Shown here: piece after piece, positions 57,949 to 64,000 of the stretch | How positions within the stretch are numbered: position 1 is the stretch's first letter | Layout: every line of letters begins with the position of its first letter | DNA from: Kingdonia uniflora | Lineage: Eukaryota; Streptophyta; Magnoliopsida; Ranunculales; Circaeasteraceae | Assembly: GCA_014058105.1 (NCBI GenBank) | Contig: JACGCM010002300.1 | Span: 124,001 to 188,000, forward strand | Length of the DNA: 64,000 bases | Reading direction: 5' to 3' | Translations under genes and position numbers: made by a program | The notes under the pieces: generated by a model | What the model was told of the DNA's origin: nothing | Seen by the model: the letters and a program-made list of their open reading frames with translations, nothing else | Database searches by the model: none

Positions 57949-60900
57949 GAAAGGGCCACGGTATATTGATGTCATGGCTTTGTAGATTTAGGATAGTCAG
58001 TGAAAAAAACTCATGTGTCTTATTCATCATTAACCTTGGCAGTTATACATTGAAATTGAAATTGAGCAGTCTTCCAACACCAATTGCTTGCCATGTTTAT
58101 CGTTCCAAGCCATTTACATTTGTTTATGACAACCGTCAACCACCGCAAACAGAGTTTTGTAGACTTTTTCAAAATTTACATGGCGTTCGCTACAATAGCC
58201 GGGAGAGAGACAGAAATATTTGGATCTATTCCTATTGGGATATGGATGAATACCTCAGTTGATAAAAATATGGGATTCATTGTTACTTCTTTTTCGTCAT
58301 GGCATGATCATGTGTACCAAAGGTTAGAATAATCTGTTTCTCCTTGCATATTTCCTTCATTTATTCATACTTCTACATTGTATTTCCTCCATGTCAATAT
58401 TTGTTCACTCCCCAATATTTAATTTTCCAGTTCTCCTATATTTTATCATTTCCCTCTTAATATTTCTTCCATATTAAATCGCCAATTTACCCCAAAAAAT
58501 AACTATTAATCCTTAATCTTCCAGTGTTATTAAGCAGGATTCAATGATAAAACATGATTAGAATTGATATCTATGGACCCTCTAAATCTATGTCCTCTTC
58601 CAAAAGATCCTTTTCTTAATTTAGTGAAGAACCAAATTTCTTTCATATGATCATTTCTAACCAAAAATATGGACCACAAGCATTATCACCTTACCTTTGG
58701 GCTCTCTGTCCATTATGTATCTAAATTTAGTTATCTTCCTTGCAAGTAAGATTTAAGATTCATAAACTGCTTTTAGGGACATGACAAGGGCTGCTATAAC
58801 GACGGGTTACGGAACCCTAGTGGATGTGACTAGGGTTAAGTACCACAAGATAAACAAGGCTTAAGACTTAATTCTACTGGGCCCCACCGCTGGAATTAAT
58901 GACTAATTCTAGTAGGAAGTGTTGAACACTGTCATAGAAATTAGTATCTAGAATCAAATGATATCTTTTGTAAGTAGGTTGAATTGATTTCATCCTATGC
59001 CTAAAATCTTAGTGAGTATAACAACTAATAATGGATTAGGGCTTCACATGCTCCTCTCATTTAACCTTCAAAACCCTAATAATTTGGTTTTCCACTTTGG
59101 GATAAAACTGAAGTGATATGACAGTGAAAAATACACCTTCCCTTCTTTGACAAAAAAAAAAAGTAAGGAGAGATGGATGATGAGCTAGTGACTCATGATT
59201 AGGTTAGAGGAACAAAGGAGAGCCTGTTGAGTCAAACTATTGGTGAACTTATTGTTTGTGAGAGACAGTGAGACCTACAATTTTTTTTTTTTCATCATTC
59301 TCTTTGTTGTAGGGTTTACACATATTTTATATACTTCTTTTGGGTTGAAAGTCTTGTTTGCTTGCACTAGAAGATCATATCATATCTCCTTGTGATCTAA
59401 GTATGTGTTTATAGTGGACTCTAGTGATTTTAATTACTATAAATTGTTTTGTCTTATAATGCCGAAAGCGGGTCAATGCAGTTCAATATGAGTTCATATA
59501 AGGGGTATAGCTGTAATCACGAAACAGAATATCATAAATGAAGCTCTACTATGGTATTAAAGAAAAAAAATCCGATTTTCAAACATTTTCTTAATATACT
59601 TTGAGAGGGAGAAAAGGAGAGTTATTTAGCTCTCAGGGTAAAATGGATTCCAGCTTTTAATATAGAAGAAGAAAGAAACAGAGGTCATGTAATGTTCCAA
59701 ACTGAGTTTACATTCTCTGTCTGTCTTTAAAGCTTGTATAAGGTGATTGATCACTGTAGTTAAACATTGTCAGTCATATCAAAGTGATGCTTGTAGATGG
59801 TGATGTACACTATTTGCCTCCCTATTTTCCAACATTATAACCAAACATAGATTGTTCGATCCCATGATGCAAACTGGAATATTCACTGGATTGTGACCTA
59901 AACCCCTCTCATATAAGTATCGAAAGATTTATGGACCACATTCTTTTTCTGTGAAAGCGTTTTTGGACAATCAAAGAAGGGGAGTTAGCGTGGTCCAACA
60001 GACATCAACATATTCCATCCTAAATGAAGATAGAATTTAGTCCGATCTTGGTTAAGTGGGGACAATATCAGCAGTGGAAATTGTGATGCTATAAAAACAT
60101 TGTGCACACAAGGGGAACACGAATGAGTTAAAACATGCACGAAACAAACCACATTATTCACGATCACTCATGAAGAAAAATTATCAAGGATTCGATCGAT
60201 CCTTGAGTGTTTGTTTGCACAATATGGGTACAACCTATGATTTGAAAGTGTAGTAGTAAGTGAGGAAGGCACCATTGTTGGAGTATCTCAAACCCCCACA
60301 AGAGTCCTACTTGCTTGTATGTGGTGCACGCGGATATCATTCATGGTTTGTAGTGGGGGTCACAACAATCACGCCATATTAAGAGTGTTGAGGCACGTGA
60401 GAGTAGAGATGATGCCAAAGCAACAATACACCATTACAATGTGGTGGAGAAAAAAGGGACGTTTGTAGCACAGGTGAAGGGGATAAGGGAGACCACAAAG
60501 TGCGCAGTGGGTCCCACCATCCATTACCATTGTCCATTGCCTTGCCTTTACTTGCTTGATCACTTACTCACTCACTCACTCCCAAGAGAGACAGTTTTTA
60601 CAACAACATAAAAAGGGAGAAGGGGAAAAAAGTAGCAGGAGGAAAGAAATACAAGCTTCATTTCCTGCCATTATTCTCAACTGAAGTCCTTTTGTCTCCT
60701 TGTAACCCTGGCGCCAAAATGCAACATTCCTCTTTGAATTTAATTTTATCCTGGGGGGCTGGGGCCTAGTCTCCTGATACGTTCAGAGGCGAAGCGGGGG
60801 TCCCTTTTCTTTCGGGAGGATTTAGGGTATTTTAACAGTAAAATCAAATGCATTATAGCGTCAAATTGAAACTCTTACTTGATTAATTAATGGGAGAAAA

Positions 60901-62439
60901 AAATAGTAATCCTAACCTGTTCAGGATAAAATGATAAGTTACTCTACATTAACAACTCCAAAAGACTTTACTAGCTAAGCTTAGCTGAGCTAGTTGTTTG
61001 GGTATGTGCAATACATGTCAATTGCAATTTTATTGGAAGAATGTATTGTGCGAGGCAATCCCAACCATGGTTCCAAACCCTGCGGGGAAACTTTTGTGTT
61101 TGATAGATTAATAAGATGATTTACGTTTAAGGTTTAATTATTGGTATGGTTTTAGTCCTTCACCCTTACATTTTAAGAAGAAACCATTATACTGTAGTAC
61201 GCTGCAGCATTTTCACAACGTCTGTCTGTGACTCTAGAACATTTTCTCCTGTAGTTTGTACTCTGCCTAGGAATCAAAGATCGAGTCTAATCCCATATTT
61301 TTTACCATGAAAAAATTGACGATCAGAGTGCATATTCTTAATATTCGTGGATTTACATAATTAACATTTAAATATGTTATCAGTCATGTTCTAGAACATT
61401 TGTGGTAATAAGCTAAATGAAGGATAACTGGTATGATTAGGTACATTTCAGTTATATCTTTCCCATATGTTTGTTACTTATAAATTCTTCTTTTCATTCT
61501 GTTTTGAGTTGGAGTACAGAGATATGACGAAAGCTTATATAGCTTTGCTCGTGGTTCTCCAACTATGGAATTGTCCTTTCTTACACACTTTCTTCCTTCT
61601 CCTCCTTCTTCTGATAATTCTATCTTCACCCCTAGACAACTGTTCTTAAATCAACATCAGCTAATTTATCTTCACCTCTAGACAATAATTGTAAAAACAA
61701 AACAATCTTTGATTAAAATGCAAGTATTGTGATTGTCTGGATGATCCTTAGATTCTTCTACAACTACAAGTAGTACTCAAGTTTTCCGCACCACCGCAAC
61801 AACAGAATCTCAACACTAAACATCAACTCATATTTGTTACCATGTGGATTAGTCAGGTAAATAGTGATAAATTATGAAAATGAACAAATTCCCAAGGATG
61901 ATTAAACCCTTAAGAATGAGTTAAATGTTAACTCTAGGCACTATAGTTGATATAGGATTAGGAGTTAAATTATAGTTATTTCCAATGCTTTAGCTCAAAT
62001 GTAAGAAGTTACAAAATCTCTCAAACCCAGTTCTGTTTCCTCCCCGGGCATAAAGAGAACCCCATCCGTGTTGTCATTATCTGTTCTCATCTTCGATACC
62101 ATCCTCAATATGACTGGGAAAACTAGGAACTTGTACAAACAGTACGTCCTACGTCCAAGTCGACTAGGATGAGTCCAGCGATCAGGCTCTAGTCAAGATG
62201 CTCTTAGGTATTAACTACCCTTCTTTGAGCTTTCTATTCTTTCAAAACCAATTGCTTAAATACAAGAGTTTAAACAAGTAATTAAGTTTAAGATATCAAC
62301 ACTTTCTTGGATCCTGTGAAAACCACAGTGTCATTGTAAAGGAATTTAATTTGAAAATCAAACAATTATAGAAGATGTCAGTTTCTCTTTTCATCTCTCT
62401 CTCCCCACAAACACTCAAAAATACAAACAAGCAATCATC
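57949..62439. other. Intergenic region; no gene recognised
   Basis: 3' region of the transporter gene, then promoter-side sequence of the receptor kinase. I see no coding region of known family. Small items: the palindrome AGCTAAGCTTAGCT at about 60974, poly-T runs (59282-59292), and a short direct repeat ATCTTCACC(C)CTAGACAA at about 61622 and 61670. Confidence 0.6.
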
Positions 62440-62595
62440 ATGAAACACCCCCCTCTGCTCCAAGCACTCCCAAAAAGCATTTCTTCCCTTAAATTCACCT
62501 CTTCTTCTCCAAACCAAAACAAAACAACCCCTCAACATTACTACTATGAGACTCAAATGTTTCCCTTGTTTGTTTACCTTGTTTCTCTTCTCTAA
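62440..62595 (+). other. Upstream ORF overlapping the receptor kinase start
   Basis: ATG 62440 to TAA 62593-62595, 51 codons in a different frame, overlapping the main coding region by 50 nt. It would affect scanning ribosomes if the transcript starts upstream of 62440. The leader here is CT-rich (about 62385-62410), which fits a transcript start further upstream. Function is not shown. Confidence 0.4.
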
Positions 62596-64000
62596 CTTGA
62601 TCATCATGGGCTCTTCTGTTTCAACCCAACTTGCTTCTCTTCTCTCTTTAAAGGACTCTTTGAAAGACCCATTCTTCTCTTTTGGAGACTGGAACATGAG
62701 TGTTTCAGAGTGTACTTGGTCTGGAGTTGTTTGTGCTTCTTCTGGCCTTGTTGTTTCTCTAGATCTTTCTCGTAGAAACCTGTCCGGGACGATACCGAGG
62801 GAGTTTGGGTTGTTGGTGCACTTGAAGTATTTGAATCTCAGCGGGAATGCGTTCGATGGGGTGTTCCCGGTTGCCGTATTTGAATTAAAAGAGCTTAGTT
62901 GGCTTGATATTAGTCATAATAGCTTCAATTCTAGCTTCCCTGTTGGGGTCTCGAAGGTTGAGTTTCTGAGAGTTTTCAATGCTTATAGTAACAGTTTTAC
63001 AGGAGCGTTACCGGGGGACATCGCGGGGCTTAAGTTTCTGAAGCGTTTGAACCTCGGCGGGAGTTTTTTCGAAGGCAGGATTCCGAGGGAGTATGGTGGT
63101 TTATCAAGATTGAAGTTTTTGTATTTGGCTGGGAATATGTTGACGGGGACGATCCCAGGGGAGCTGGGGAATTTGACGGAGCTCGAACATTTAGAGATTG
63201 GTTATAATGAGTTTAACAGCGGGGTTCCGGTGGAGTTCGCATTGTTATCGAAGTTAAAATATCTCGATATCTCCTCTGCAAACCTTTCCGGGGTGTTACC
63301 CTCTCACCTCATGAATTTAACGACCCTCGAGTCGTTGTTTCTATTCAAAAACAGGTTTTACGGTGAAATCCCGGGGAAATTTTCGAATTTGCGAACGTTG
63401 AAAACGCTTGATTTATCAGATAACTGGCTTTCGGGGGAGATTCCCACCAGTTTTTCCGAGCTTAAGGAGCTAAGTTTGCTAAGCTTATTAGGCAACAATC
63501 TCGTCGGAAAAATCCCGGACTTACTCAATGAGCTTCCCAACTTAGAAACATTGTTGCTCTGGAACAATTCGCTCTCTGGTAATCTCCCGCAGAAACTAGG
63601 CTCGAATTCAAAGTTACAAATCCTCGATGTTTCTTCAAACAAGCTTACGGGTCCAATCCCACCGACTCTTTGCCGCGGAAACTGTCTCTTTAAACTCATT
63701 CTATTCTCTAACAGGTTTGATTCACAAATCCCACCTTCCCTTGCAAATTGTACTTCTTTGTATCGTCTTCGGATTGAAGACAACGGGTTCAACGGTTCGA
63801 TCCCTCTCGGATTCGGGGCGTTGCCGAATCTTACATACATGGACATCAGCATGAACAATCTCACCGGAGAAATTCCAAAAGATCTCGGCAATGCGGCGAA
63901 GATGGCATTCTTGAATATTTCTCAAAACTCATTTGGGGTGGCATTGCCGGATAACATATGGAGCTCGCCAAGTTTGCAGATATTTTCCGCAAGTTCTTGC
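62546..64000 (+). CDS. TDR: TDR/PXY-like LRR receptor kinase, 5' part (runs off window)
   Basis: Open from ATG 62546 to the window end, 485 codons without a stop. Residues 1-25 form a signal peptide (MRLKCFPCLFTLFLFSNLII). An LRR N-terminal cap follows, with SFGDWNMSVSECTWSGVVC carrying the paired Trp/Cys. From about residue 70, some 16 plant-type leucine-rich repeats (LxxLxLxxNxLxGxIP) fill the rest. Blocks such as FNAYSNSFTGALP, GGSFFEGRIP, LEHLEIGYNEF and the final NIWSSPSLQIFSAS match the TDIF receptor TDR/PXY more closely than other LRR-XI kinases. That protein perceives CLE41/44 peptides at the plasma membrane and maintains vascular stem cells. Family length is about 1000 residues, so the last repeats, membrane segment and kinase domain lie outside. 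A paralogue (PXL type) is possible. Confidence 0.9.
   Translation, partial: MRLKCFPCLFTLFLFSNLIIMGSSVSTQLASLLSLKDSLKDPFFSFGDWNMSVSECTWSGVVCASSGLVVSLDLSRRNLSGTIPREFGLLVHLKYLNLSGNAFDGVFPVAVFELKELSWLDISHNSFNSSFPVGVSKVEFLRVFNAYSNSFTGALPGDIAGLKFLKRLNLGGSFFEGRIPREYGGLSRLKFLYLAGNMLTGTIPGELGNLTELEHLEIGYNEFNSGVPVEFALLSKLKYLDISSANLSGVLPSHLMNLTTLESLFLFKNRFYGEIPGKFSNLRTLKTLDLSDNWLSGEIPTSFSELKELSLLSLLGNNLVGKIPDLLNELPNLETLLLWNNSLSGNLPQKLGSNSKLQILDVSSNKLTGPIPPTLCRGNCLFKLILFSNRFDSQIPPSLANCTSLYRLRIEDNGFNGSIPLGFGALPNLTYMDISMNNLTGEIPKDLGNAAKMAFLNISQNSFGVALPDNIWSSPSLQIFSASSC

Noticed and set aside
58084..58332. Small frames just downstream of the transporter
   Set aside because: They lie in the presumed 3' untranslated region and overlap in two frames; no domain.
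60370..60560. Possible tRNA or other RNA gene in the intergenic region
   Set aside because: No cloverleaf with A and B boxes could be drawn by eye in 57.9-62.4 kb.
63358..63891. 177-codon minus-strand frame
   Set aside because: It is the antisense shadow of the LRR receptor kinase coding sequence.

Overview
This is nuclear DNA from a flowering plant, most likely a eudicot. It is AT-rich, has spliced genes with GT-AG introns and few intact coding regions, and is packed with plant-type transposable elements (Ty3/gypsy, hAT, MULE, PIF/Harbinger, L1, SINE, MITEs). The genes that read cleanly belong to plant families. The species cannot be named from the sequence.

Three host genes look functional. 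(1) A seven-exon minus-strand gene, start codon at 31964 and stop at 25026, encodes a 375-residue Gfo/Idh/MocA-type NAD(P)-dependent oxidoreductase; all exon junctions could be placed and keep frame. (2) A single-exon plus-strand gene at 56620-57948 encodes a 442-residue PHT4;6-type anion/phosphate transporter. (3) The first 485 codons of a TDR/PXY-like leucine-rich-repeat receptor kinase start at 62546 and run off the right edge.

Layout. 1-2395 is the end of a long LTR in minus orientation. 2.4-12 kb holds decayed minus-strand genes: a MULE transposase with a zinc knuckle, then a plant-mobile-domain (PMD) gene. 15.0-18.7 and 33.8-37.6 kb are two related PIF/Harbinger elements that also share about 460 bp of right flank. 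19.1-20.95 kb holds a Tourist fragment and an L1 tail. 21.57-24.09 kb is a near-perfect inverted duplication of a U-box-kinase-like gene fragment, able to form a hairpin of about 1.2 kb. 25.0-33.0 kb is the oxidoreductase gene, with a short LTR element, two MITEs and a promoter-adjacent Tourist element. 38.3-40.3 kb is a second PMD pseudogene. 45.0-47.1 kb is a 5'-truncated L1. 47.5-55.3 kb is a nested stack: a gypsy element carrying a hAT element and a Mutator-like MITE, all three with exact target-site duplications. A single mutated enolase exon and a SINE follow, then the two clean genes.

The host genes show no operon-like or pathway link to each other. The best candidate for an undescribed functional locus is the inverted U-box-kinase duplication, which has the architecture of a young hairpin or small-RNA locus against its parent gene family. 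That it is transcribed is inference.
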